Positions 31,125 to 39,002 of a DNA stretch of 48,590 bases are shown here, one piece after another. Both the position numbers and the translations under genes were made by a program. This DNA comes from JBBRVP01 sp038246785 (lineage in GTDB: Bacteria > Actinomycetota > Actinomycetes > Jiangellales > Jiangellaceae): contig JBBRVP010000023.1 in assembly GCA_038246785.1 (NCBI GenBank), forward strand, positions 1-48,590. The letters run 5' to 3'. A model generated the notes under the pieces. It searched no databases. It saw only the letters and a list, made by a program, of their open reading frames with translations, and was not told where the DNA came from. Position 1 is the first letter of the stretch; each line of letters opens with the position of its first letter.

Positions 31125-31633
31125 AGACCGTGGACGGGCGGCTGCCGCGGGTTGGTACCGGGGTCGACGTGCACCCGCTGGAGGCCGGCCGGCCCTGCCA
31201 TCTCGCCGGCCTGCACTGGCCGGACGAGCCGGCTGGGTGTGTTGGTCACTCCGACGGCGACGTCGCCGCCCACGCCGCCTGCGACGCGCTCCTCGCCGCG
31301 GCCGGTCTCGGTGACCTGGGCCAGCACTTCGGGACCGCCGAGCCGCGGTGGGCCGGCGCGTCCGGTGCTGCGCTGCTCGCCGAGACCGCCCGGCGCGTGC
31401 GGGCCGTCGGTTTCGAGATCGGCAACATCTCGGTGCAGGTCGTCGGCAATCGGCCGCACATCGGCGCCCGGCGGGCCGAGGCGGAGGCGGCGCTCTCGGC
31501 GGCCTGCGGCGCGCAGGTCAGCCTCGGTGGGACCAGCACCGATGGGCTGGGCCTCACCGGCCGCGGCGAGGGCCTCGCCGCGATCGCCACCGCCCTCGTC
31601 GTGTCAGGCTCACGCGGGGCCGGGGCCGCGTGA
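31121..31633 (+). CDS. ispF: 2-C-methyl-D-erythritol 2,4-cyclodiphosphate synthase
   Basis: 170 residues. Zinc ligands in GTGVDVHPL (D-x-H) and GHSDGDVAAHAACDALLAAA (His), DLGQHFGTAEPRW, and the C-terminal GGTSTDGLGLTGRGEGLAAI. The usual T-T-T-E here reads T-S-T-D, so the acidic CDP/metal-contacting residue is Asp rather than Glu; a conservative change. It cyclises CDP-ME-2-phosphate. Translationally coupled to ispD. Confidence 0.95.
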   Translation: MKTVDGRLPRVGTGVDVHPLEAGRPCHLAGLHWPDEPAGCVGHSDGDVAAHAACDALLAAAGLGDLGQHFGTAEPRWAGASGAALLAETARRVRAVGFEIGNISVQVVGNRPHIGARRAEAEAALSAACGAQVSLGGTSTDGLGLTGRGEGLAAIATALVVSGSRGAGAA

Positions 31634-31690
31634 GGCCCTGACACATCCGGGTGGGTGCTGGCCGGCAGGTCTGGAGAGCAGGATGGGGCG

Positions 31691-32266
31691 ATGCGCGTGC
31701 ACCTGCAGACGGCCCGGTTGGTGCTGCGCGAGTTCACCCGCGACGACGTCGACGTGCTCGTCGAGCTCGACAGCGATCCCGAGGTCGTGCACTTCATCAC
31801 CGGCGGACAGGCGACACCACGCGAGGAGATCGAGCACGACGTCCTGCCGCGCTGGCTGCGCTTCTACACCGAGTCCCCCGGCTTCGGGTTCTGGGCGGCT
31901 CAGGAGCGTGCAGCAGGCGGCTTCGTCGGCTGGTTCCACCTGCGGCCCGGTGAGGGGCACGGGCCCGACGAGCCGGAGCTGGGCTACCGGCTGCGCCGGT
32001 CCGCGTGGGGCAAGGGGTACGCGACGGAAGGCTGCACCGCATTGATCGACCGGGCCTTCCAGGACCCCGGCGTACGCCGGGTGCTCGCCGAGACGATGGT
32101 GGTCCACGCCGCCTCGCGCCGGGTCATGGAGAAGAGCGGCCTGCGCGCCGTACGCCACTTCCGTGCCGACTGGCCGGTCAGCATCCCCGGCGACGAGCAC
32201 GGCGACGTGGAGTACGCCATCGAGCGGGCCGACTGGGAGCGATCCATCGCCGACCGGATGCGCTGA
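31691..32266 (+). CDS. GNAT family N-acetyltransferase (RimJ/RimL type)
   Basis: 191 residues. Opening LQTARLVLREFTRDDVDVLV, the central GWFHLRPGEGHGPDEPELGY, the acetyl-CoA loop RRSAWGKGYATEGCTALIDR and late block VHAASRRVMEKSGLRAVRHF are those of the Acetyltransf_3 subfamily that modifies ribosomal protein N-termini or small amines. Substrate unknown. ATG at 31691 follows a purine-rich GGATGGGG. Stand-alone in this cluster. Confidence 0.9.
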   Translation: MRVHLQTARLVLREFTRDDVDVLVELDSDPEVVHFITGGQATPREEIEHDVLPRWLRFYTESPGFGFWAAQERAAGGFVGWFHLRPGEGHGPDEPELGYRLRRSAWGKGYATEGCTALIDRAFQDPGVRRVLAETMVVHAASRRVMEKSGLRAVRHFRADWPVSIPGDEHGDVEYAIERADWERSIADRMR

Positions 32267-32271
32267 GCGAC

Positions 32272-33126
32272 ATGTGCCGCCTGTTCGGCCTCACCACCGG
32301 ATCCGTCCCGGTGCACGCGTCGTTCTGGCTGCTCGACGCCCCGGACAGCCTCGAGGTGGAGAGCCGGCGCAACCGCGACGGCAGCGGCATCGGCTGGTTC
32401 GGCGACGACGACTCGCCCGTCCTGGACAAGCAGCCCGAGGCGGCGTACTCAAACGCCGAGTGGATCGGCGCGGCCCAGCACGCGGAGTCCTCCACGTTCG
32501 TCGCGCACGTGCGCCTGGCCACAACCGGCGCCAGGTCAGTGGAGAACACCCACCCGTTCGCGATGAGCGGGCGGATCATGGCGCACAACGGTGGCATCGG
32601 CGACATCGAGCGGCTCGAGGCGAGGCTCGGCGCGGAAACCCGCGCGCTCGTACACGGCCAGACCGACTCCGAACGCTACGCTGCGCTGATCACGCAGGAG
32701 GTCGCGGCGCATGACGGAGACGTGGTGGCCGGCATCACCGCGGCTGCCGGCTGGATCGCCGAGCACCTGCCGCTGTCCTCGATCAACCTCGTGCTCGCCG
32801 TCCCCGGCGAGCTCTTCGCGTTGCGCTACCCCGCCACGCGCGCGCTGCACGTCATCGAGCGGCCGTCTGGCGGCGCCTCCGGCGCGCAGCCGCTCGACAC
32901 AGTGACGTCGACGCAGCAGCGGATCGCAGTGCCACGCCTCTCCCACGTCCCCTCGGTGGTCGTGGCCTCCGAGCGGCTGGACGACGAGCCAGGCTGGCGG
33001 ATGCTCGACGCCGGTGAGCTCGTGCACGTCCACCGCGACCTCACCGTGACGTCGCACCTCGTCCTGGCGGACCCGCCACGCCACCCGGCGGCCGTCAGCG
33101 GTGCCGACCCCAACATCGACACGTGA
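32272..33126 (+). CDS. Class II glutamine amidotransferase (EgtC/YafJ-like)
   Basis: 284 residues. Cys2 after the initiator Met is the N-terminal nucleophile (MCRLFGLTTG). Other family blocks: NRDGSGIGWFGDD, STFVAHVRLATTGARSVENT with the Arg and Thr contacts, HPFAMSGRIMAHNGGIGDIE with N-G-G, and HGQTDSERYAALI. This is a stand-alone Ntn amidase domain; related proteins act as gamma-glutamyl hydrolases (EgtC) but no ergothioneine genes are adjacent. ATG 32272 exposes the catalytic cysteine, deciding the start. Confidence 0.9.
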   Translation: MCRLFGLTTGSVPVHASFWLLDAPDSLEVESRRNRDGSGIGWFGDDDSPVLDKQPEAAYSNAEWIGAAQHAESSTFVAHVRLATTGARSVENTHPFAMSGRIMAHNGGIGDIERLEARLGAETRALVHGQTDSERYAALITQEVAAHDGDVVAGITAAAGWIAEHLPLSSINLVLAVPGELFALRYPATRALHVIERPSGGASGAQPLDTVTSTQQRIAVPRLSHVPSVVVASERLDDEPGWRMLDAGELVHVHRDLTVTSHLVLADPPRHPAAVSGADPNIDT

Positions 33127-33160
33127 TCGGTTGCCGCGGGGACCGATAGCCTTGGGCCGC

Positions 33161-34597
33161 GTGAGCCTGCGCCTGTACGACACGATGACCCGCGAGGTCC
33201 GGGACTTCGTCCCGCTCGTACCGGGCCAGGTCGGCATCTACCACTGCGGGCTCACCCTTCAGGGCGCGCCGCACGTCGGGCACATCCGCAAGGAAGTCGT
33301 CTTCGACGTACTGCGTCGCTGGCTTGAGCGCGCCGGCTACGCCGTGACGACGATCGCCAACCTCACCGACATCGAGGACAAGATCCTCGCGAGGTCCGCT
33401 GACTCGGGTCGACCCTGGTGGGCGCTGGCGTACGCCAACGAGCGTGCGCTGCACGCCGCGTACGACGTCCTGGGCTGCGCGCCGCCCAGCTACGAGCCGC
33501 GGGCCACCGGGCACGTACCCGAGATGGTCGAGCTGATGGCGACGCTCGTCGGCAAGGGACACGCCTACCCGGCCGCCGACGGCTCCGGCGACGTGTATTT
33601 CGACGTCCGGTCCTGGCCGGCGTACGGCGAGCTGTCCCGTCAGCGCCTGGAGGACATGGAGCCAGCCGCGGATGCCGACCCGCGCGGCAAGCGCGACCCG
33701 CGTGACTTCGCGCTGTGGAAGGGGCACAAGCCGGCCGAGCCGCTGACCGCGTCGTGGCCGACGCCGTACGGCCGTGGACGCCCTGGTTGGCACCTGGAGT
33801 GCTCGGCGATGGCGGCGAAGTACCTCGGCCCGGAGTTCGACATCCACGGCGGCGGCATCGACCTGCGTTTCCCGCACCACGAGAACGAGCTCGCCCAGTC
33901 ACGCGCCGCCGGGCAGCCGTTTGCCCGCTGGTGGATGCACAACGCCTGGATCACCACCTCGGGCGAGAAGATGAGCAAGTCGCTGGGCAACTCGCTGCTG
34001 GTGAGCGAGGTCGTCAAGCGGGTGCGCCCGATCGAGCTGCGCTACTACCTCGTCGCGGCGCACTACCGCAGCCACGTCGAGTTCTCCTTCGACTCCCTCG
34101 ACGAGGCGGCGACTGCCTATCGCCGGATCGAGGCGTACGTGCTCCGCGCCGGCGAGCTCGTCGGCGAGGTGGACGTGGCCGCGGCACCTCTGTGCAGCGG
34201 TTTCACTGCTGCGATGGACGACGACCTGTCGGTGCCGGCCGCCCTTGCCGCGCTGCAGGACACGATCCGCGAGGGTCAGCGCCTGCTGCCGGCCGGTCAC
34301 TCGCCGGCACTGCGCGGCAACCTGGCCTCGGTCCGCTCCATGCTCCACGTGCTCGGGCTCGACCCGCTAGGCGAGCCGTGGGCGTCGCGGGCCGACGGCG
34401 GCGACACTCGTACGCGGGCGGTGCTCGACGGCCTCGTGCAGGCCGAGCTCGCCGCGCGCCAGGAAGCCCGCGCCAGCAGGGATTTCGGGACCGCCGACGC
34501 CGTCCGCGACCGGCTGGCCGCGGTCGGGATCGTCGTGGAGGACACGCCCACCGGCGCGCGCTGGACGCTTGCCGACCCCACTGCACCGGAGGCTTGA
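33161..34597 (+). CDS. cysS: Cysteinyl-tRNA synthetase
   Basis: 478 residues. Zinc-binding Cys in QVGIYHCGLTLQGAPHVGHI, which also carries the HIGH-like motif (P-H-V-G-H), the second zinc site in WHLECSAMAAKYLG and FPHHENELAQSRAAG, and KMSKSLGNSLLVSEVV (KMSKS). The C-terminal DALR-like helical domain ends EARASRDFGTADAVRDRLAA, typical of CysS. Not MshC, which lacks this C-terminal region. Start GTG 33161; TAGCCT (33147-33152) eight bases before may be the -10 of a near-leaderless transcript. Confidence 0.96.
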   Translation: MSLRLYDTMTREVRDFVPLVPGQVGIYHCGLTLQGAPHVGHIRKEVVFDVLRRWLERAGYAVTTIANLTDIEDKILARSADSGRPWWALAYANERALHAAYDVLGCAPPSYEPRATGHVPEMVELMATLVGKGHAYPAADGSGDVYFDVRSWPAYGELSRQRLEDMEPAADADPRGKRDPRDFALWKGHKPAEPLTASWPTPYGRGRPGWHLECSAMAAKYLGPEFDIHGGGIDLRFPHHENELAQSRAAGQPFARWWMHNAWITTSGEKMSKSLGNSLLVSEVVKRVRPIELRYYLVAAHYRSHVEFSFDSLDEAATAYRRIEAYVLRAGELVGEVDVAAAPLCSGFTAAMDDDLSVPAALAALQDTIREGQRLLPAGHSPALRGNLASVRSMLHVLGLDPLGEPWASRADGGDTRTRAVLDGLVQAELAARQEARASRDFGTADAVRDRLAAVGIVVEDTPTGARWTLADPTAPEA

Positions 34598-34598
34598 C

Positions 34599-35720
34599 GT
34601 GGCCGGCAATTCCGAGCGCCGCGGCGCCAAGCGCAAGGCGGGCTCGAAGAAGGGCGCCGTCGTCGGCTCCGGCGGGCAGCGCCGCAAGCAGCTCAAGGGC
34701 AAGGGGCCAACGCCCAAGGCCGAGCACCGCACCGGGCACGTCGCATCGCGGCGCGCGGCGCCGACGGGGCGGCAGGCGGGACGCGGCGGCGCGGCGGCTC
34801 GCGGTGACAGCGCGCGTGGCGGCGGAGTCGCCCGTGGCAGGGGCCCGGCCGGTGGCAAAAGCCCGGCCCGCGGCAAGGGTCCGGCCCGCGGCAAGGGTCC
34901 GGCCCGCGGCAAGGGTCCGGCCCGCGGCAGCGGAGCCGGGCGGGGCAGCGCTGGAGGCCGTACCGGTCGTCCCTCCACCGAGGTCGTCGCGGGCCGCAAC
35001 GCCGTCGTCGAGGCGCTGCGCGCCGGGGTCCCGGTGCGCACCCTCTACGTCGCCGAGCGGGCGGACCTCGACGATCGGATGCGCGAGGCACTGCAGATCG
35101 CGCGGGAGCGGCATCTGCCGCTGCTCGAGGCGCCACGCCCGGAGCTCGACCGGGTGACCGGCGGGGCGGTGCACCAGGGGATCGCGCTGCAGGTGCCGCC
35201 GTACGACTACGCCCATCCCGACGACCTGCTCGCCCGGGCCGCCGAGGCGGGCACGCCGGCGCTCGTCGTTGCCCTCGACGGCGTCACCGACCCGCGCAAC
35301 CTCGGTGCGGTGGTGCGCTCGGGCGCTGCGTTCGGCGTGCACGGCGTCGTCGTGCCCGAACGGCGGGCGGCGGGCATGACGGCAGCGGCGTGGAAGTCCT
35401 CGGCCGGTGCGGCGGCCCGCGTCCCGGTCGCGCAGGCGACGAACCTGGCGCGGACGCTGCGGTCCTACGCCGAGGCGGGCCTGTTCGTCATCGGTCTGGC
35501 CGCCGACGGCACGGACGAGCTCAGCCGGCTCGAGCTCGCCGACGGACCGGTCGTCGTGGTGGTCGGTTCCGAGGGGCGTGGGTTGTCCCGCGTCGTCGAG
35601 CAGGCGTGCGACGTACGCGTGGCGATCCCGATGTCCGGCGGCGTCGAGTCGCTGAACGCTGGGGTAGCGGTTGGGATCGTGCTGTACGCGGTGGCGGAGC
35701 GGCGTCGACTGCAGCGCTGA
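34599..35720 (+). CDS. rlmB: 23S rRNA 2'-O-methyltransferase, TrmH/SpoU family, with long basic N-terminus
   Basis: 373 residues. Residues ~1-125 are a low-complexity Arg/Gly/Lys/Ala extension containing KGPARG repeats. Then the substrate-binding domain (VVAGRNAVVEALRAGVPVRT) and the SPOUT domain with the knotted motifs: LDGVTDPRNLGAVVRSGAAF (motif 1, N and R), VVVVGSEGRGLSRVVEQACD (motif 2) and IPMSGGVESLNAGVAVGIVL (motif 3). It methylates G2251 of 23S rRNA in characterised bacteria. The start follows cysS by one base. Confidence 0.93.
   Translation: MAGNSERRGAKRKAGSKKGAVVGSGGQRRKQLKGKGPTPKAEHRTGHVASRRAAPTGRQAGRGGAAARGDSARGGGVARGRGPAGGKSPARGKGPARGKGPARGKGPARGSGAGRGSAGGRTGRPSTEVVAGRNAVVEALRAGVPVRTLYVAERADLDDRMREALQIARERHLPLLEAPRPELDRVTGGAVHQGIALQVPPYDYAHPDDLLARAAEAGTPALVVALDGVTDPRNLGAVVRSGAAFGVHGVVVPERRAAGMTAAAWKSSAGAAARVPVAQATNLARTLRSYAEAGLFVIGLAADGTDELSRLELADGPVVVVVGSEGRGLSRVVEQACDVRVAIPMSGGVESLNAGVAVGIVLYAVAERRRLQR
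34860..34931 (+). repeat. 18-bp tandem repeat inside rlmB
   Basis: Four copies of GGTCCGGCCCGCGGCAAG (first and last slightly altered), encoding Lys-Gly-Pro-Ala-Arg-Gly units in the basic N-terminal extension. Length is likely to vary between strains by slippage. Confidence 0.9.
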
Positions 35721-35832
35721 GAACCATCAGCGGCGGCCCGCGAGCCACGCAGTGGTCGCATCCCGATCGACGTGCGCCGGGGTCGACGACATGCCAGGCG
35801 AGCCGGCTTCATCCCAGGGGCGGGATCGAACG

Positions 35833-36486
35833 ATGAAGGCATTGCCGCCAGTGCAGGGATCGGAGGGCCCGACAGACGTGGACAGAGCCGCCGATGCCGC
35901 AATCTCCGTCGTGCCTGCGAACGAGGCGTCCTGGGAGGAGGTCCAGGCCGTCTTCGGCGCCCGCGGCGACCCGCACCGATGCCAGTGCCAGCGCTACAAG
36001 ATGCGGCGAGGAGAGTCATGGGCCTCGGTCGGTGCCGAGGAGTTGGCATTCCGGCTCCGCGCACAGACCGACTGTGGCCAACCGGAGTCGGGCGCGACGA
36101 CTGGCCTCGTCGCGTACCTGGACCGCGAGCCGGCCGGCTGGTGTGCGGTCGAGCCTCGCACCGGCTACCCGCGCCTGCTGCGGAGCACCCGCGTCCCCTG
36201 GGAGGCGCGAGCCGAGGACAAGACCGACGACAGCGTGTGGGCAGTGACCTGCTTCGTCACCCGCGTTGGCTTCCGGCGCCGCGGCGTCAGCCGAGCGCTC
36301 GCTCGCGCCGCCGTCGATTTCGCCCGCGAGCGCGGCGCCCGAGCCATCGAGGGTTACCCGATGACCACGACGAACGTCATCGTGGGAGAGCTCCACGTCG
36401 GCACCCGGGGCACCTTCGTCGCCGCTGGCTTCACCGAGGTCAGCAGGCCCACGCCGAGGCGGGCCGTGATGCGGATCGTCTTCTAG
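35833..36486 (+). CDS. GNAT family N-acetyltransferase
   Basis: 217 residues. The region SWEEVQAVFGARGDPHRCQC with CQRYKMRRGESWA is the Cys/His-bearing opening seen in a GNAT subgroup of actinomycetes; LVAYLDREPAGWCAVEPRTG and VTCFVTRVGFRRRGVSRALA give the core with the acetyl-CoA loop R-R-x-G-V-S. The tail TRGTFVAAGFTEVSRPTPRR completes the fold. Substrate unknown. ATG 35833 is supported by the family start; no clear Shine-Dalgarno is seen. The 112 bp before it hold no recognised element. Confidence 0.85.
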   Translation: MKALPPVQGSEGPTDVDRAADAAISVVPANEASWEEVQAVFGARGDPHRCQCQRYKMRRGESWASVGAEELAFRLRAQTDCGQPESGATTGLVAYLDREPAGWCAVEPRTGYPRLLRSTRVPWEARAEDKTDDSVWAVTCFVTRVGFRRRGVSRALARAAVDFARERGARAIEGYPMTTTNVIVGELHVGTRGTFVAAGFTEVSRPTPRRAVMRIVF

Positions 36487-36563
36487 AGAGCGCGCAGTGG
36501 GGTTCGCCGGCGAGGTTGGCCCGCCGACCGACGGCTTGGGCCCTAGGGGGCTGGGACGTGGCG

Positions 36564-36690
36564 CTACGAACTGAGCGTCTCCAGGACGTCCAGGTCCCGC
36601 TCGGCGTAGAGCCGGTGCTGCCATTCCTCGTTGAGGATGATGAGCAGGCACTCGCGCACCGGGTTCGGCTCCGCTGGCACGGGGGCCGTG
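36564..36690 (-). pseudogene. C-terminal remnant of a DinB-superfamily gene
   Basis: The minus frame reads EPNPVRECLLIILNEEWQHR then LYAERDLDVLETLSS and a TAG at 36566-36564. The V-R-E-C-L...N-E-E-W-x-H-R-x-Y-A-x-R-D-L block is the conserved last helix region of DinB_2/DinB-like proteins. Nothing upstream in that frame resembles the rest of the domain, so only ~40 residues survive. Confidence 0.65.
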
Positions 36691-36758
36691 GATACAGCGC
36701 ACGACCGCGCTTGCAGAGCGCAAGGGGCACGCGTTGGCGCCGCCTGCAGCGAGCGGTA

Positions 36759-36802
36759 GCCCGCACGGCTGCACGGTCGGGCGCAGACCGCACTGCGACA
36801 TG
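36759..36802. repeat. 44-bp direct repeat, copy A (left of the PLA2-like gene)
   Basis: GCCCGCACGGCTGCACGGTC continuing GGGCGCAGACCGCA to 36802. It matches copy B at 37981-38024 at about 36 of 44 positions. The rest of the 36487-36898 gap holds only the DinB remnant. Confidence 0.65.
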
Positions 36803-36898
36803 ACCGGTCACGCGAGGAAGCTCCGCGCGTTTGTCTCCGCCAGCGGGGAGATGGCGGTCGGCGCCGAGCGGCGGTTCTGACGGCCGATGCGCGTGCGC

Positions 36899-37696
36899 TC
36901 AGCAGTAGCTGAAGAAGTGGCGACCGAACACCCGGACGCCACGGAAGTAGATCTCGGCCAGCGTCGGATGGCCGGTCTGACGGATGCAGACGCGAAGCCG
37001 TTCGTCACACAGCTCGCGGTCCGCTTCCGTGCAGCCCTGGCAGTAGCAGAGGTCGTGCCGGTTGCAGCAGTCGACGAAGTCGAAGTCGGGGGTCAGCGTG
37101 CATCCGTTCTCGCGGCACCGTTGCTGCAGCTCGACGGTGGACCGGATGCCGAGCTTGTTGCTCAGGACGTCGGCCAGCTCCGACAGTGCGACGGTCGTGC
37201 GCTGCCGCTCGAGGCTTTGCTCCGCGTGCGGCGCGGGCGGCGTCTTCCACAGACCGCCGACGTGGGCCAGCCCGCCGCGGAGGAAGTCCAGCCAGTCATC
37301 GGTGGCGACCAGCTCGTCGACGGAGAAGGGACTGCGTCCGCGCAGCCGCAGCGAGACGGGGTCCGGATCCGCCTGGAGCAGGTCAGAGCGCCAGGCCGAG
37401 ATGATCGGCTCTGAGGCAGATCGGATCTCGACGCGTTGGTTCCCGGTCGCATCGGCGTACTCGCCGACGGAGTGCTCCCCGACCCGCCACGAGTCGGCTG
37501 TCCGAGGCGCTGACTCGTGGCTCTTGAGCCGGGTGCCGAGCAAGCTGATGTCTCGGTCGAGCCGGTCCTCGTCTGCATGTCGGATCGCCAGCGAGATGGC
37601 TGCCTCAACGGTCTGCGGCTTCTGCGCTGAGATCGCCTGCCTCGTCGCCTCGCTCACGTCCAGGCCGGCCAAGGAATCCACGTCGTCCTCCCGCAT
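36899..37696 (-). CDS. Protein with C-terminal phospholipase A2-like domain
   Basis: 265 residues. The C-terminal ~80 residues contain DFDFVDCCNRHDLCYCQGCT then EADRELCDERLRVCI: the C-C-x-x-H-D-x-C catalytic motif of secretory phospholipase A2 with His214-Asp215, and further cysteines spaced as in group XII-type enzymes, enough for several disulfides. The N-terminal ~175 residues (SLAGLDVSEATRQAISAQKP, AISLAIRHADEDRLDRDISL) match nothing I recognise, and no signal peptide is visible. An alternative GTG start lies ten codons upstream at 37726. If active it would hydrolyse the sn-2 ester of phospholipids. Less GC-extreme than neighbours and flanked by direct repeats, suggesting acquisition. Confidence 0.72.
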   Translation of the reverse strand: MREDDVDSLAGLDVSEATRQAISAQKPQTVEAAISLAIRHADEDRLDRDISLLGTRLKSHESAPRTADSWRVGEHSVGEYADATGNQRVEIRSASEPIISAWRSDLLQADPDPVSLRLRGRSPFSVDELVATDDWLDFLRGGLAHVGGLWKTPPAPHAEQSLERQRTTVALSELADVLSNKLGIRSTVELQQRCRENGCTLTPDFDFVDCCNRHDLCYCQGCTEADRELCDERLRVCIRQTGHPTLAEIYFRGVRVFGRHFFSYC

Positions 37697-37965
37697 GCCG
37701 TGCTCGCGGTGCGCCGCGAGACGCACCGTACCGGACCGGGGAACTCGGGTCGACCTCCATGAGCGACAGTCCGCGGTGGGCGCGTCAGCCCCTTCGACCT
37801 GAACCTCGAGCAGACAGTGCGTCTTACCGGGAGCGCGTTCCGGCTCCGCCCACCCGGCGACGAGGTCGGGCGCGGGTCCGCAGAGCGGCTACAAGCCGGC
37901 CGCGGCCACCCTCTCGCGAGTGCCGCGACACGAGGACCCGGGAGCGCCCGACCAACGCACCTCGC

Positions 37966-38024
37966 GCATGGTCGGGCGCAGCCCGCACGGCGGCATGGTC
38001 GGGCGCAGCTCGCAGGGCGGCACG
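37966..38024. repeat. 27-bp tandem duplication containing direct-repeat copy B
   Basis: GCATGGTCGGGCGCAGCCCG with CACGGCG (37966-37992) is repeated at 37993-38019 with two changes. The 37981-38024 part is the partner of copy A at 36759. The rest of the 37727-38041 gap shows no gene. Confidence 0.75.
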
Positions 38025-38041
38025 AGAGGATGCAGGTCGAG

Positions 38042-38791
38042 CTAAGGCCGGTTGGGGAGTCGGCGGTCGATGGCAGGGATCCGGCGGATCAGGTCCTGCA
38101 AAGAGGCGTGTGACCGGGCGGGCTCCCCGGCGGTCATGAGGTTCGCCATGCCGGCGTCCCCGGCGGCCGCGGAGGCAGGGATCCCGTCGAGCATGAGCTG
38201 GATCCGCTCAGGAACGGCGTGCAGGATCGTCCGGGCGTCGGTCTGGCCGTAGCTGGCAGCGAGCAGCCCGAGGCGATCGGCGGCCGCCTGGGCGCCGATA
38301 TCGCGCCACAGCGGCACACAGTTCCAGGCCATGAAGGCGAGCTCGAGCAGTGGAGTGGTGGGCCCTGCGAAGTCCCAGTCGAACACGCCGGTCAGCCGGT
38401 CACCGTCGAAGCAGACGTTGTACGGGGCGATGTCGTTGTGCCCGATCAGGGTCGGTTGGCTGACCGGGAAGAACCGCCAAGGCCCGGGATGGGTGAAGTC
38501 CGCGACCGCATCGTGCAGGGTCTTGGCCCAGGTGCCCATCGACTGGATCTGGCCTTCGGTCAGCGGTTCGGTGTTAGTGTCCACCACCCGACCGGGCAGG
38601 TAGGTCAGGCTCTCTCGACCGAGATGGTCGAAGCCGAGCACCTCAGGAACGTAGGGCACCCGCCCGTGCAGATGGGCCAGCAGCGCGTGAACTGCCGGAG
38701 TCCACGGCCCGGTCGCCCGCCGGACGCTCTCCCCGACCCGGACTGCGCCACCGACGTTGCCACCCGCAAGGACGATCTCCTCCTCTGTCAC
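38042..38791 (-). CDS. Aminoglycoside phosphotransferase (APH) family protein
   Basis: 249 residues of the protein-kinase-like APH/choline kinase fold. The catalytic loop is TLIGHNDIAPYNVCFDGDRL (H-x-D-x-x-x-x-N) and the metal-binding motif is TGVFDWDFAGPTTPLLELAF (D-W-D replacing D-F-G). The N-terminal lobe is short. Members phosphorylate antibiotics, choline-like or other small alcohols; sequence alone does not indicate resistance. GTG start at 38791 (VTEEEIVLAGGNVG). Confidence 0.88.
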   Translation of the reverse strand: MTEEEIVLAGGNVGGAVRVGESVRRATGPWTPAVHALLAHLHGRVPYVPEVLGFDHLGRESLTYLPGRVVDTNTEPLTEGQIQSMGTWAKTLHDAVADFTHPGPWRFFPVSQPTLIGHNDIAPYNVCFDGDRLTGVFDWDFAGPTTPLLELAFMAWNCVPLWRDIGAQAAADRLGLLAASYGQTDARTILHAVPERIQLMLDGIPASAAAGDAGMANLMTAGEPARSHASLQDLIRRIPAIDRRLPNRP

Positions 38792-38840
38792 AGGGCCACC
38801 CTCCCAGACATCCCCAGCACCGCCACGATGGACAGACCAC

Positions 38841-38860
38841 TTCCCGGCTCCAGCCGGGAA
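38841..38860. promoter_or_regulatory. Inverted repeat upstream of the APH-family gene
   Basis: TTCCCGGCT-CC-AGCCGGGAA, perfect nine-base arms around two bases, 50 bp upstream of the GTG at 38791. The tiny spacer favours a protein-binding palindrome over an RNA hairpin. Confidence 0.5.
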
Positions 38861-39002
38861 CCATGTACAAGCAGCGCCACGAACGTCTGCCCCGCGCCGT
38901 CCGCGGCAGATCCGTCCGTGAGCGGCAGGTCTCATGACCAGGATCCAAGCAATGCCTGGGCATGTTCTCGGAACCCCCGCAGCCGCCTCATCCTGGCAGG
39001 GC

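Noticed and set aside
28430..31459. A minus-strand open frame of 1009 codons through UbiA, carD and ispD
   Set aside because: Only the lipoprotein at its end is real; the remainder is antisense to clear carD, ispD and ispF genes.
33161..34597. MshC (mycothiol Cys:GlcN-Ins ligase) instead of CysS
   Set aside because: The protein has the CysS C-terminal helical domain and length of 478 residues, a classic KMSKS, and is followed by rlmB, the usual cysS neighbour.
35721..35832. A tRNA or small RNA gene between rlmB and the acetyltransferase
   Set aside because: No cloverleaf with a TTCRA T-loop and matching acceptor stem could be built; no tRNA or rRNA gene was seen elsewhere in the window either.
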